Assembly: GCA_963697205.1 (NCBI GenBank)
Contig: CAVONB010000003.1
Location: 99,232-163,231, forward strand
Length of the DNA stretch: 64,000 nt
Origin: CAVONB01 sp963697205
GTDB taxonomy: Bacteria; Pseudomonadota; Alphaproteobacteria; Rhizobiales; Hyphomicrobiaceae
Direction: 5' to 3'
This document shows positions 46,553 through 56,269 of the stretch, piece after piece (within the stretch, counting starts at the first letter, position 1; each line of letters begins with the position of its first letter). The notes below the pieces were generated by a model, which made no database searches, was not told where the DNA came from, and worked only from the letters and a program-made list of their open reading frames with translations. A program made the position numbers and the translations under genes.

Positions 46553-46663
46553 GTCCTGCTTCAGCACGTCCTGCGCCAGCATCGATAGTCCATCGAAGCC
46601 TTTGCGCATATCGGTTGGCCCGCACGCCAGATAGATGCGCACGCCGGCTGGGATCGTGATCAC
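46547..46663 (-). pseudogene. tnpB: IS66 TnpB, 5' part (separated by the RIT insertion)
   Basis: Codons 1-39 of TnpB starting at GTG 46663 and overlapping the tnpA stop (GTGA). It reads ITIPAGVRIYLACGPTDMRK, then GFDGLSMLAQDVLKQDPF. After PF the RIT end begins and translation would stop within a few codons. The matching remainder is at 42886-43116. Confidence 0.9.
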
Positions 46664-47094
46664 CGTGCCCCTCCATCGAGCGCAGCGACCAGCTGAGCCA
46701 AGGCGGCCGGATCGATGCACTCGTCGACCTTGATGACGCGGCCATTGGTCAGGGCGATCTCGACCAGAGCTGGTCTGCGGCCCCGCGAGGGCAAGCGTGG
46801 TGGTGGTGGCGGATGATCATCGACCCTCACCTCTGGCGCCGGCGCGCTTGCTGGCGGCTCGATCCGGATCGGTACGAATGAGGATGTCGGTTGCGGATTG
46901 ATCGAGATGCCCGGCATCTTGTCGTCGCGCACCAACCGCAGCCACGTGTAGAGCAGCGACCGGCATACGCCGTTCCGGTCCGCTACTGCGGCGATCGAGG
47001 CGGCGGGCTCCAGCGCCTCCTCGATGATCCGCAGCTTGACCTCGGTCGGCCAGCTCCGCCGCCGCTCCACCGTCGAGATGATCTCGGCCGCCAT
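46660..47094 (-). CDS. tnpA: IS66 accessory protein TnpA
   Basis: A 144-residue IS66 Orf1 (TnpA) with an N-terminal helix-turn-helix of the IS3/IS66 type (RRSWPTEVKLRIIEEALEPA, then IAAVADRNGVCRSLLYTWLRLV), a proline-rich linker and a C-terminal conserved stretch (ALVEIALTNGRVIKVDECID, PAALAQLVAALDGG). ATG 47094 is chosen. The stop overlaps the tnpB start (GTGA). It is needed with TnpB and TnpC for IS66 transposition. Confidence 0.88.
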   Translation of the reverse strand: MAAEIISTVERRRSWPTEVKLRIIEEALEPAASIAAVADRNGVCRSLLYTWLRLVRDDKMPGISINPQPTSSFVPIRIEPPASAPAPEVRVDDHPPPPPRLPSRGRRPALVEIALTNGRVIKVDECIDPAALAQLVAALDGGAR

Positions 47095-47194
47095 GTGCCT
47101 TACCGTCCTTACCCACGTGCGTAAGGACACCAAGCCACACGATCCGCCACGCGCGGGCAATCCATCACGGCCGTAGTCGTGGGCAGACGCTTAC

Positions 47195-47202
47195 CTACGG
47201 GC
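47195..47202 (+). repeat. 8-bp target site duplication of IS66, right copy
   Basis: CTACGGGC, identical to 41092-41099, directly after the right GTAAGCG inverted repeat. Confidence 0.9.
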
Positions 47203-47755
47203 AACCGCAATAAGTGCCGTAGTTCTCAATGCCGGTGCGGTCCCGGGCCGAAGCTTGGGTCGTCCCGCGCTCGGCAGAAGCATCACTAGCTACAGACATT
47301 GCCCACAACCTGAACGGTCCCGAAGATCTCGAACGGGACAATGACCGCTTGTGTATAGCCTCGACGGTCCGCACGAGCGCGACGCGGAGGGAGCGGACAA
47401 TGGCCGGTGATTTTGCGGCGTTCCAGCCTCCGTTCACGGACACGGCGGCAGTGGTTCCCCCCGATACGGCCCGATGCCAATCGTCAGCACGACGTCGCAG
47501 TGGGGTAGCTGCTGACGTCCCGAACAGCTTCCGTCGTCGGCACGGACTAAGTGATATAGGTGGTGCCTGCAACCGGATCTCAATCTTGCTAGCCCGGGCT
47601 CGCCCGAATAGCCTGCTTGGTTATTAGCGACCCCGGTTCGAAGTTCAGCATAGGCTTGGATTTTCCTAGGGGTCGATCGGCATGCTTCTTGCTGAACGCT
47701 TTGCGAAAGCAGCAAGGCTCTTCGACCTACAGAATTTCTTGAAGGAATTGGCTCC
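47203..47755. other. Non-coding gap between IS66 and the RTX gene
   Basis: No gene recognised. The last part (about 47600-47755) is less GC-rich and should contain the promoter of the RTX gene. A GAAGGAATT stretch precedes the ATG by about 10 bases. Confidence 0.4.
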
Positions 47756-49445
47756 ATGACTACCGTTTCGAATGCGTCTGAACTGCTGTCGGCGCTGGCG
47801 ACAGCTTCTGAAGGCGACGTGATTACCTGGCTGCCGGCGACTATGGCGACGTGACGTTAAGCGGTTATTATTTCGCTGCGGACGTGATCCTAATTTCTGC
47901 TGAGCCGCTCGCGGCGAGCTTCACAAGCCTGACGATCGAAAGCTCTAGCCATCTCGTGCTCGACGGTATCGCCGTCAATCATATCCTGCAGCAGGGCGAG
48001 CCAGATTGGACCGCAGGGTTCAGGATCGAGGATGCCGATCACATTACGATCCGCAACGCGGAAATCTCGGGCAGCGCCGACGGCGTAGCGACCAACGACG
48101 GCGAGGGCCTAGTCATTCTCAACTCGAGCACGATCCTCGTCGAGGCGACACTGTTCCACGACCTGAAGTACGGCGCCTCGATCAGTCGCTCCGACGGCAT
48201 CATCGTCAAGGACAGCACGTTCACCGAGATCCGAAGCGATGGAGTGCGGATTGCCAACGCTAGAAACGTCGCTATTGATTCCAATACTTTCACCAACTTC
48301 CGACCGGCCTACGAGCTCGGCGATCACCCTGACATGATCCAGGTCTGGAACTCTGGCCGCAACGGAGACATGTCGGGTATCACAATCACCAATAACACGC
48401 TGTCTAAAGGCGACGGCGAGGACGTGCAGGCGATCTTTATCCAGGGCGCGCTGCCGGACACCCAGGGCAACCTGCCAGCAATGGCGCACGACATCGTCGT
48501 CTCCGGAAACACTGTCGAAACAGGTGTCTTGCAGGGCATCTGGCTGCAGGATGTCGCGGGAGCCATCATTGCCGACAACGTGGTAACTCAATCGGCCGGA
48601 GGGGTGCAGTCGCCGACAATCCGCATGGACGGCACTGTTAATTCCACCGTGATCGGCAACATCGCGCCCGTGATCCAGGATTTCGGCTCTACCAACCTTA
48701 TCGTTGGTGAAAACACGCTGACGGCCCTCACGCACGTGACGGGAACTGCGGGCGCCGACACGCTTGAGGGCACGGTGGCGCCGACAGCATCGTTGGCGCG
48801 CTGGGCAGCGACGTGGCTTACGGTCATGATGGCAACGACACGCTGCTCGGCGGTGACGGTAATGACACTCTCGACGGCGGAACGGGCAACGACCTCCTGA
48901 ATGGTGGCGCCGGCAAGGACGAATTGCACGGCCGCGACGGTGCCGACGCCATCTACGGCGGAGGCGGCGACGACCGGATTCTCGGTGAGTACGGTGACGA
49001 CAAGCTCTTCGGCGACGGTGGCCGCGACATGCTCAACGGCGGCGCCGGCAACGACACAATTCACGGCGGCAACGACGCTGATGGTATCTATGGCGGCGGC
49101 GGGAATGACTTGATCTTCGGCGATGCGGGAAACGACACGATCCGAGGCGACGGCGGCATGGATACGATCTCGGGTGGTACCGGTGACGACATAATCTATG
49201 GCGGCGCGCAAGCCGACACCTTTGTGTTCAACTTGGGTGGCGGCAACGACACCGTGATGGACTTTACAGACGGAATCGACTGGCTCGATTTGTCGGCACT
49301 GACGATTGCCTTCGAAGATCTCACGCTCTTGGAGATCAGCGAGACCGAGTGGCTTGTGGCTTACTTGGATGGTGGGACGCAGGTGACTCACAAAATCCAA
49401 AGCTCGAGCGCTTTCTCCTTGGACGTTGGCGATTTCATTTTGTGA
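47756..49445 (+). pseudogene. Secreted RTX protein with parallel beta-helix, two frameshifts
   Basis: A repaired protein of 563 residues with no N-terminal signal peptide. Residues 1-340 form a right-handed beta-helix with repeated short strands (HLVLDGIAVNHILQQG, IIVKDSTFTEIRSDGVRIAN, NVAIDSNTFTNF), as in polysaccharide lyases or epimerases. Residues ~350-500 are calcium-binding RTX nonapeptides (GGDGNDTLDGGTGNDLLNGG). The last ~60 residues are the type I secretion tail (VMDFTDGIDWLDLSALTIAF). One base is missing at about 47826-47828 and one at about 48776-48780. It would leave via an ABC/MFP/TolC pathway and fold outside with Ca2+. No T1SS ABC gene is adjacent. Confidence 0.8.
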
Positions 49446-49751
49446 GTTTTAGGGGGAGCCGCTCGCACTGAATGCTACGGGGCCAACTCAGCGTCAGCCT
49501 CGTTGAGGCGGAGGCTGTCGACGGCCGCTTCTGTATAGGTGCGCAGTTCCATGCCCATCGCCATGGGGCGCGAGGCACGTCGACCCTCTGGCCCACCGCA
49601 ACAACCGAAACCGAAACGGTCTCGGTGTTGAAGCCGACATGTAACGTTGGCGCCGCCGTTGTCGTCGCTCGCTGCGCTGCACACCGAGATCCTGTCGATC
49701 ATCGACGACCTTGCCACATCGATGTTGCGCCTCGGCACAACGGTCGCTCAG

Positions 49752-49856
49752 GTGCAGGTTTCTCGGACGTCGGCATGCGCGCGGTGCAGCTGCGCTGGCC
49801 GACGTCGGAGAAGCGCCCAGGCACGAAGTCGCGGGAGGTGAAGGGGGCCGGTGCAG
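49752..49856 (+). repeat. Dispersed hairpin repeat, copy B
   Basis: Second copy of the repeat at 19249-19356. The arms are 49760-49774 and 49798-49812. It differs from copy A in both arms in a way that keeps base pairing. The whole 49446-50099 stretch around it has no recognised gene. Confidence 0.6.
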
Positions 49857-50099
49857 CGATCGCTATGGCGATTGGACCGGAGCGCTGGTGCCGACGGTAG
49901 GGCCGCCGCTGAGCGAGGAGCCCAGATCTCTTCTGACCGTGCATAGCTGCGACGGCCGTTTCGCGGTTGCTTGCCCCTCGCATTGCATCGCTATCGCGCG
50001 TGTTGCGATGCCGATGGCGTTGTCGCAGCCGAGCGTGATCGTTGCCGGCGGCTGACCAGCGCTTCCGATCGGGACTGACGCACGCGGTCGGGCGCTGGC

Positions 50100-51315
50100 T
50101 CATGATGTGTCGATCCGGATCGGCGCGGGTGTCGGCCGCCACCTCGGCTCGCATCCCCTGGCGAACTCTTCGATGACGATCATCGCTGAGCCACAGCACG
50201 GACAAGCTCGCGAGTGAACGCGCGGCGCGTCGGCATCGGTGCTTTCCGGCTCGGGCTCGCTCGCGGGGGCGGAACGCCGAGCAGCTCTCTCGCCTTGGCG
50301 ACGTTCTCGGCCCGATTGCCGTTCGCCAGCAGGCCGTAGTGGCGGATGCGATGGAAGCCCTTCGGCAGCACGTGGATCAGGAAGCGGCGGATGAACTCGC
50401 CCGTCGCCACGGTCATGGTCTTGAAGCGCGCGGCGCCGTCGACGCGATAGTCCTTGTAGTTGAACGATGACCGTGTCGGCGTCGGCTGAGACGAGGCGGC
50501 GGTTCGAGATCGCCACGCGGTGCGTGTAGAGCGACAGGTAGGCGAGCACGGCCTCGGGCCCGGCGAACGGCTGCTTGGCGTAGACCACCCATTCGCACCT
50601 TCTTGAGCGGCGCAAGGAAGGCCGCGAACGCATCCTTGTCGACGAGCCCGGCGTGCTGACCGAAGAACACGAGCTTGCCGCTCGCGTGCGCGGCGATCAG
50701 CATCTCGATCACCAGCCGGCGGAACAGCCGCGATAGAACACGCACAGGCAGGAAGAACTCCGGGCGGCACGCGATCCACCTGCTGCCGTCCTCAGACAAT
50801 CCACCACCCGGCACGATCATGTGCACGTGCGGATGGTGCGTCATCGCCGAGCCCCAGGTGTGCAGCACCGAGGTGATGCCGACCTTCGCACCGAGCCGCT
50901 TCTTGTCGGCGGCGATCGTGATCGTGGCTTGCGCCGACGCCTTGAACAGAATGTCGTAGATGACGGCCTTGTTGGTGTAGGCGAGGTCGGCGATCGGTGC
51001 CGGCAACGTGAAGACGACGTGGAAGTACGGCACCGGCAGAAGTTCGGCCTTACGCTCCTCCAGCCACTCGCGCGCCGCCGCCCCTTGGCACTTGGGGCAG
51101 TGGCGATTGCGGCAACTGTTGTAGGCGATGACGGTGTGACCGCACGCGCCGTTCTCGCAGCGCGCGACATGGCCGCCGAGCGCCGCTGTCCGGCAGCGCT
51201 CGATCGCACTCATCACCTTCATCTGCTGGAGGCTGACGTGACCGCGGTTGGCATCACGCCACGCGCGGCCGTGATCGCGGAAGATGTCCGCGATCTCCAG
51301 GCTCGGCCGTGACAC
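50100..51315 (-). pseudogene. tnp: IS91-family transposase, frameshifted
   Basis: An HUH-type rolling-circle transposase of the IS91 family. The N-terminal zinc finger (HVARCENGACGHTVIAYNSC, then RNRHCPKCQGAAAREW) is intact, as is the HUH motif in AMTHHPHVHMIVPGGGLSED. The following part is broken at about 50590, 50455 and 50260; repaired frames read CEWVVYAKQPFAGPEAVLAY, FNYKDYRVDGAARFKTMTVA and FIRRFLIHVLPKGFHRIRHY. The C-terminus ACPCCGSAMIVIEEFARG ends at 50100. The start is GTG 51315. It lies directly downstream of a tyrosine recombinase gene, the known pairing for one IS91 subgroup. Confidence 0.85.
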
Positions 51316-51321
51316 CGGCGA

Positions 51322-52231
51322 TTACGCTGACCGGCGGCGCTTGGCTTTCTTGCGTGGCACGGACAGCTGATCGAGTGGGCTCTCGACCGCCGTGATCAGG
51401 CCGGTTGCGACGCGCGTATAGCGCGCCGTCGTCTCCAGCTTCTCGTGGCCGAGCAACGCCTGGATCGTCCGGATATCGACCCCGCGATCGTAGAGATGCG
51501 TCGCGAACGAATGCCGCAGCGCGTGCAATGTGAGCTTCTTCTTGAGGCCCGCCGCCTCGACGCTCTCGTGGAACAGGCGCGTCACTTGCCGCGGCGTCAG
51601 GTGCAGGCCCTTGCGCCGGCCGGGGAACAGCCAGCGCTCGCCGGGCTCGACGCCGAGATCGTACTTGTTCGAGCGCACCTTCCACCACTCTTTGAGCAGC
51701 TCATACGTCTCCGCCGAGAGCATCACATGACGATCCTTGCGGCCCTTCGATTGCTCGACGCGGATGACGCCGAGGTCTTTGTCGATGTGCTTGACCTTGA
51801 GGCGGACCACCTCGCTCACGCGCAGACCCGCGCCATAGCCGATCGAGAGCAGCACGCGGGGTTGCGGGGCCGCCATCGTCAGCAGCCGCTTGGCCTCGTC
51901 GGCACTCAGGAGTCTGCGGAATCCTGGTCGGCTCCTTGATGTGAAAGATCTCGGCCGCGAGATCGTGCCGGCGCATCGTCACCTTCAACAGAAAGCGCAC
52001 GCCGGTCATGGTGCGGTTGCGGTTCTGGATGGTGAGGCCGCTCTCCATCAGATGCAGCTGGAACAGCTTGACGTCGTCGGCCGTGGCCAGCTCGGGCGAG
52101 CGCTTCAGATAGGCCGCGAACCGCTTGCAGCCGCGGATGTGCCCCTTCTGCGTCTGCGGACCCAGGCCGCGCGCAACCATGTCGTCGATCATGCGCTGGC
52201 GCAGCGGGGAAATGCCGGTAGAGTTCGTCAT
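51322..52231 (-). pseudogene. int: IS91-associated tyrosine recombinase, one frameshift
   Basis: A tyrosine recombinase of about 300 residues. The N-terminal SAM-like domain begins SPLRQRMIDDMVARGLGPQT and continues RTMTGVRFLLKVTMRRHDLA. The frame shifts at about 51912-51920 and then reads LSADEAKRLLTMAAPQPRVL with the active site: Arg in GYGAGLRVSEVVRLKVKHI, Lys in EQSKGRKDRHVML, the box LHALRHSFATHLYDRG, His in ALLGHEKLETT and Tyr in ARYTRVATG. Its stop lies 6 bases before the transposase start. Such integrase-transposase pairs occur in IS91-type elements of alphaproteobacteria. Confidence 0.85.
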
Positions 52232-52584
52232 GGGGAGACTTGTCCTTGAGTGAGGTTGCTAAGACCTCGATCCTCAGGATGGGGCTCCCCGCCCCGTTAC
52301 AGATGTCGTCTCAACTGGTTACCGCCCCATCGGCCAAAGCGCCCGCATCAGCGGGCTGTCGCGCAGCGACTTAGTGCGTGGGTCAAACACGACGATCGAG
52401 GCCGGCCTGAATCACGTCGGCTTCCTACTCGGCAGCGGCCACATCGAGGCTATCCCAGGCCGTGTGAGAACGTCGCCACGACGGTAACGGCCTGTCATCG
52501 CTGGAGCCAAAGAAGAAGTGTCCCGGCCCATCGAGTGCATCCGGTAACTGAGACCGCTGCTGCACGACCGAACTAGGCGATCGC
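52232..52584. other. Non-coding gap right of the IS91 element
   Basis: I see no gene. The IS91 end should lie within or near this stretch, but IS91 elements lack inverted repeats and I could not fix it. Confidence 0.4.
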
Positions 52585-54335
52585 TTATGGGATAGGGTCC
52601 TGCAGCAGTTCAAGGACGCCGATGTCAGGGGGACGGTCAGTGCCGCTACCTGGACCGCGTCTCAGGAGCTGTGAAAGCGAGAAGCCCATTGGCGTGTCGT
52701 AGGTCCGATCTATCTGGTTTCGGAGCCGCTGCTCGGCTTCATACCAAGCTTGCTTGTCGGCATCATCGGCACACGATGCGAGTTCGTCTGGCGTGCTTGC
52801 GCCCCAGCGTCGCTCGATACAGTGATGCGGATCGAACGACAGCTTGAACAGGCGCGCGGCGAGCTTGCCGAAATCAAGTTCAATGCTTCTTCCGGCGCTG
52901 TTGGTGTAGCTGAACGTGCAGACCCCTGCTTCCCGGAGATATGTGTCCCGAAGGTCGCGACGCAGGTCAGCTCCCGCGTAGTCGAGCTTGGCACTATCCG
53001 CCGATGCTAGGGTCAGAAACCGCGCAATCTCGTCGCGCAGCTCCTTGAATGCGGTCTTGAAAGTCGGGCATCCCGCGACGGCGTCGAATAGATCTCCCAA
53101 TCACCTTCGGTACCGTAGATATTGAGCGGCAGCCGAGCTGGCTGCGGCCGCAAGTGCATGCCGGCTTTGATCGCAATGTCCACGGCGTCCACCCGATACT
53201 TGATGTCCTCGCACAAGGCCCGAACCATCGCTCGGGTTTCATCGATTGGATTGTACTTGAAGTCGGCTCCCGCCAGCCGCTTTCGGACGTACTCATAATA
53301 GTCGAGTGTTTCGCCGTTGAGGACGAACTTGCCGCTACGCCACCTTTTCGGCTTGCCGGGCCCCGTCCCAAAAAACTGCTCGTCGGACCAATCGGAAATG
53401 GTGGTGTCCGGGGCGAGAGATATCCTCCCGCCTTGGAGAGAGCCGTCGCCGCCAGCCGTGGCGCCAACCAAGGTCAGAGGTCGCCAACGCTTGAAGCCTG
53501 CGCCCATGCCAGGTGAGGACCGTGAGAACGACCTGCCGAAGACGCCGCGCGTGAGCGAGTTGTCGGGATGGGTGTCGATGTAGTGAACGCGGCCGTCCGG
53601 ATCGACCTTGTAGACGACTGCGACATGCCCGTCCGGATCATAGATGATCGTGCCCGGCTTGATGCTCGCGCGGGAGATCTTCACCGGGTAATGGTCCGGA
53701 AGCAGACCTTTGACCTGAGTCGGCGGATATCGGTAGTGAGCCGATGAGATCGTATCGATGATTTGCGGGATAACTCGCCGAGCGTCGATCGCGGGTCCAA
53801 TGATGTCGCGGCGGCTCAGAATTATGTTGCCGAGGGGCGTGTAGCGAATATCTCGTGTTGCGCCGATTGGCGACACCGCGGTCGAGTAGGAGAATGGTAG
53901 GTTGTTCTTCCAGGCAAAATAGGCGCGAAGCATGTACGGCAGGTCCGCGCAGTCGGCATAGAACTTCATGCCCGCCGGATTCGACCCCCGATACATGGGA
54001 TTGGAATCGGCGCCGGTCAGGCACGCGTTGACAGAGCGACAGCGACTCTCCCCGATGCGCGCGACGAAGTCCTCGTACGCCTTCTCATCTGTCTCCGTCC
54101 ATTTGGTTCGTGCGATGCGCCATCGCCAGCTTTGACCGGTGCTCCGCTGCTCAATAGCAGCGGAAGGCGCTTGCTCGAGGCCTTTCGGCCGCGACGACGG
54201 TCGAGCCCCCGGAGGTGACGGTGTCGGCGACGCGTGCGGCGTCGTGAACACATCGAACGGCCAGAACGACTGCGCGGAAACCGGATGCCATGAGCCCGAG
54301 ATTGCCAGCATGAAAGTGAGCAGGGCGAGTCTCAT
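52585..54335 (-). pseudogene. Secreted cysteine-peptidase-like protein, one late frameshift
   Basis: About 583 residues after repair. A signal peptide is visible (LALLTFMLAISGSWHPVSAQ), then a proline-rich linker, then a domain with a candidate Cys-His-Asp set: YADCADLPYMLRAYFAWKNN, GHVAVVYKVDPDG and VHYIDTHPD. That order resembles the NlpC/P60 or CHAP peptidase superfamily. The C-terminal part (DYYEYVRKRLAGADFKYNPI, then KTAFKELRDEIARFLTLASA) is helical. The frame shifts at about 53060-53075. No named family is recognised with certainty. It may remodel peptidoglycan or modify a partner in the periplasm. Confidence 0.55.
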
Positions 54336-54486
54336 ATCTCTATCGCCCTCCCCGATCACTGCCGAGACAGATCCAGTGTTTGAGCTGGTACCATCCCATC
54401 ATGATGCCAGGACAACGCCTTGGAGGCTAGGTGCAGGCGCACCTTCGAGGGCACGCCGAGCACGATGGCGCCAAGGGCGAGGCCAG

Positions 54487-54771
54487 TCAGAACGGGCGAG
54501 GGGCACCGCAGGCCAGAAAGAAGCTGGTATTAGGACAGAAGGGCGGGGGCTGAGCTGGCTGAACGCGTTCGGCCGCCTCAAGCCACGCCTTGCAGCGACG
54601 ATCGGCGGCGCAGTCGATGCAGCGCGTCCGCGCTTCATACCACGAAGCACCCTGATCACAGCGAATGGCAACGAGAGGATCGACCCCGATGGCGGCCATC
54701 ATCCTGTCCATGCACTCGGCCTGAGCGATCACCCGGTTGAGGAGCGGAAAGCTGTAGCAATAGTCACTCAT
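54487..54771 (-). CDS. DUF6455 family small Cys-rich protein
   Basis: A 94-residue protein matching the DUF6455 pattern: Cys pairs in RTRCIDCAADRRCKAWLEAA and the closing PPPFCPNTSFF. The four-Cys arrangement suggests a metal site or disulfides; the function is unknown. ATG 54771 is chosen because GGGGA precedes it closely. A start at 54801 overlaps an upstream ORF (ATGA) and is also possible. Confidence 0.7.
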   Translation of the reverse strand: MSDYCYSFPLLNRVIAQAECMDRMMAAIGVDPLVAIRCDQGASWYEARTRCIDCAADRRCKAWLEAAERVQPAQPPPFCPNTSFFLACGAPRPF

Positions 54772-55347
54772 GGAATCCCCGCTGACCAGCGAACTCATCA
54801 TGAAGCAAATGCTTGACCATCAAGGAATGTCCAGACTTTGACCTCCATCAATGATGGCCGGCCTCGCACTGCGGCGAACAGAAGCAGCTCGCGGGCAGTG
54901 ACCGTTTCTGGACCGACCGGCTCGTTTACAAGGTGACGGTTGCGCAAACACATCAAGGCCTGCAGCACGCTTGAAGATGCTGAGCGATGGCAGATCTGCG
55001 TTGTGATCGATAGCGCCTCGCGACAGTCTGCGGCGGCCCATGACGACTTGGGGATCAACGGCAGGCTGCAAAGCGCCGATGATCGCTTCGGTTTTCCAGC
55101 ACGGACCAGTCCCCACCGCTGACCGATCTCAGAAAGATCAGACCTCTCGCAATCGTGATGTGATCCCGCGGGCCGACAGCGCTGCTCGTCGCAGCTCGGC
55201 GGCATCCCATGCGCCCACGTTGCTCCTGCGCCGCGCGTGACTAGCTTGAGTTTCCTCGACCACGGAGGAAACCATGCCGATCCCGATCCCCTTCCCGTCA
55301 TCGCATCATCGCGACCGCGCAGCCGTCGCGCGCCCGGAGGCCCGGTC
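54772..55347. other. Gap with a doubtful minus-strand ORF
   Basis: A minus-strand frame ending at 54798 overlaps the longer DUF6455 start (ATGA). Its last ~95 residues (SITTQICHRSASSSVLQALM, then CLRNRHLVNEPVGPETVTAR) could be a real small protein, but I recognise no family and no convincing start. The GGAGG before ATG 55348 lies at the right edge. Confidence 0.3.
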
Positions 55348-56269
55348 ATGAGGCCGTGGCAGATCCTGGCGCTGATCAGCGGCGCGATCGTCACCAGCGT
55401 CATGGCGCTGGCCTCGATCAGCTATTCGGCGACGCTGGCCTCGCCCGAGCCGGCGTTCACCTGGTTGCCGGTGCCCAACACCTGGCTGTTCGCCGTCCTG
55501 GCGCTGGCCTTCGACCTCGGCATGATCGCCAGCGTGTTCGCCGCCTTCCGCTGGTGGTCGTGTGGACCGCATCGCGGCGGTGGCCGCGATCGGCCTGTTC
55601 GTCATCGCCTCGCTCTATTCGATCCACGCCGTGCGCGGCTACATCGCGCTCAACCTGACGGCGTCGGAGGCACCGGCGGCGCGCTCCGCCGACGCCTACG
55701 CCTCGCTCAAGCTGGAGCTGTCCCAGGCGCAGACCTTCCTGGGCGAGTTGCAGACCTCGTATGCCGACGGCATCGCGCGGTGAGCGCACGCGGTTGGCGC
55801 CGCAGCTCGATGTCGCGCGCAAGGCCGTTCAAGACGCGCGCACGCGTCTTGCGCAGGTCGACACCGTCGCCCACGTGTCGCCGCTCGCCGGGCTCGAGTG
55901 GTTCCTCGCCGTCACGCTGTGGATCTTCCACGCCACCTGCTGGAGCGCCTGGTTCGGGACGGGTGCGCGATCGCAGCAAGCCGCACGTCTCCGTCGAGCC
56001 CGACCGAGCACGACACCGTCGCCGCCTGGCTGATGGACGACAGGCCGAACGGCCCGGGCCACTGCGCGGAGCTGTTCGCGAGTTATGCCGACTGGTGCGA
56101 CGCGGCCGAGTGCACGCCGCTCGCCAAGTACAGCTTCTATGCGCGGTTGGTCGAGCTCGGCGCGCGCAAGTATCGCGACGGGCGCAACGGCCCGACGATG
56201 TACGAGCTGCCCGGCGGCGCTCCCCTGCCCCGGCTCCCGCGGCCCCAGCATGGTAGACTGACGTCATGA
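55348..56269 (+). pseudogene. Multi-pass membrane protein with coiled coil and primase-like winged helix, frameshifted
   Basis: Repaired, about 305 residues. There are three N-terminal membrane helices (ILALISGAIVTSVMALASIS, TWLFAVLALAFDLGMIASVF, IAAVAAIGLFVIASLYSIHA), a coiled coil (LKLELSQAQTFLGELQTSYA, RLAPQLDVARKAVQDARTRL), a fourth helix (LEWFLAVTLWIFHATCW), then a soluble tail. The tail (FASYADWCDAAECTPLAKYS, then FYARLVELGARKYRDGRNG) resembles the winged helix found at the C-terminus of phage and plasmid D5-like primases. Frame breaks occur at about 55558, 55780 and 55975. ATG 55348 has GGAGG seven bases upstream. The end overlaps the next gene (ATGA). Confidence 0.55.

Larger units (their letters stand above)
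41100..47194 (-). mobile_element. IS66-family insertion sequence, interrupted by a RIT element
   Basis: A complete IS66-type element. The terminal inverted repeats both begin GTAAGCG (41100-41106 and, reversed, 47188-47194) and share a second block GACTACGGC. The direct 8-bp duplication CTACGGGC lies outside. On the minus strand come tnpA (47094), tnpB (46663) and tnpC (42823), in the standard order. tnpB is split after codon 39 by a 3.4-kb recombinase-in-trio element, and tnpC has frame breaks. Without the inner element the IS is about 2.67 kb, the usual IS66 size. Confidence 0.92.
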
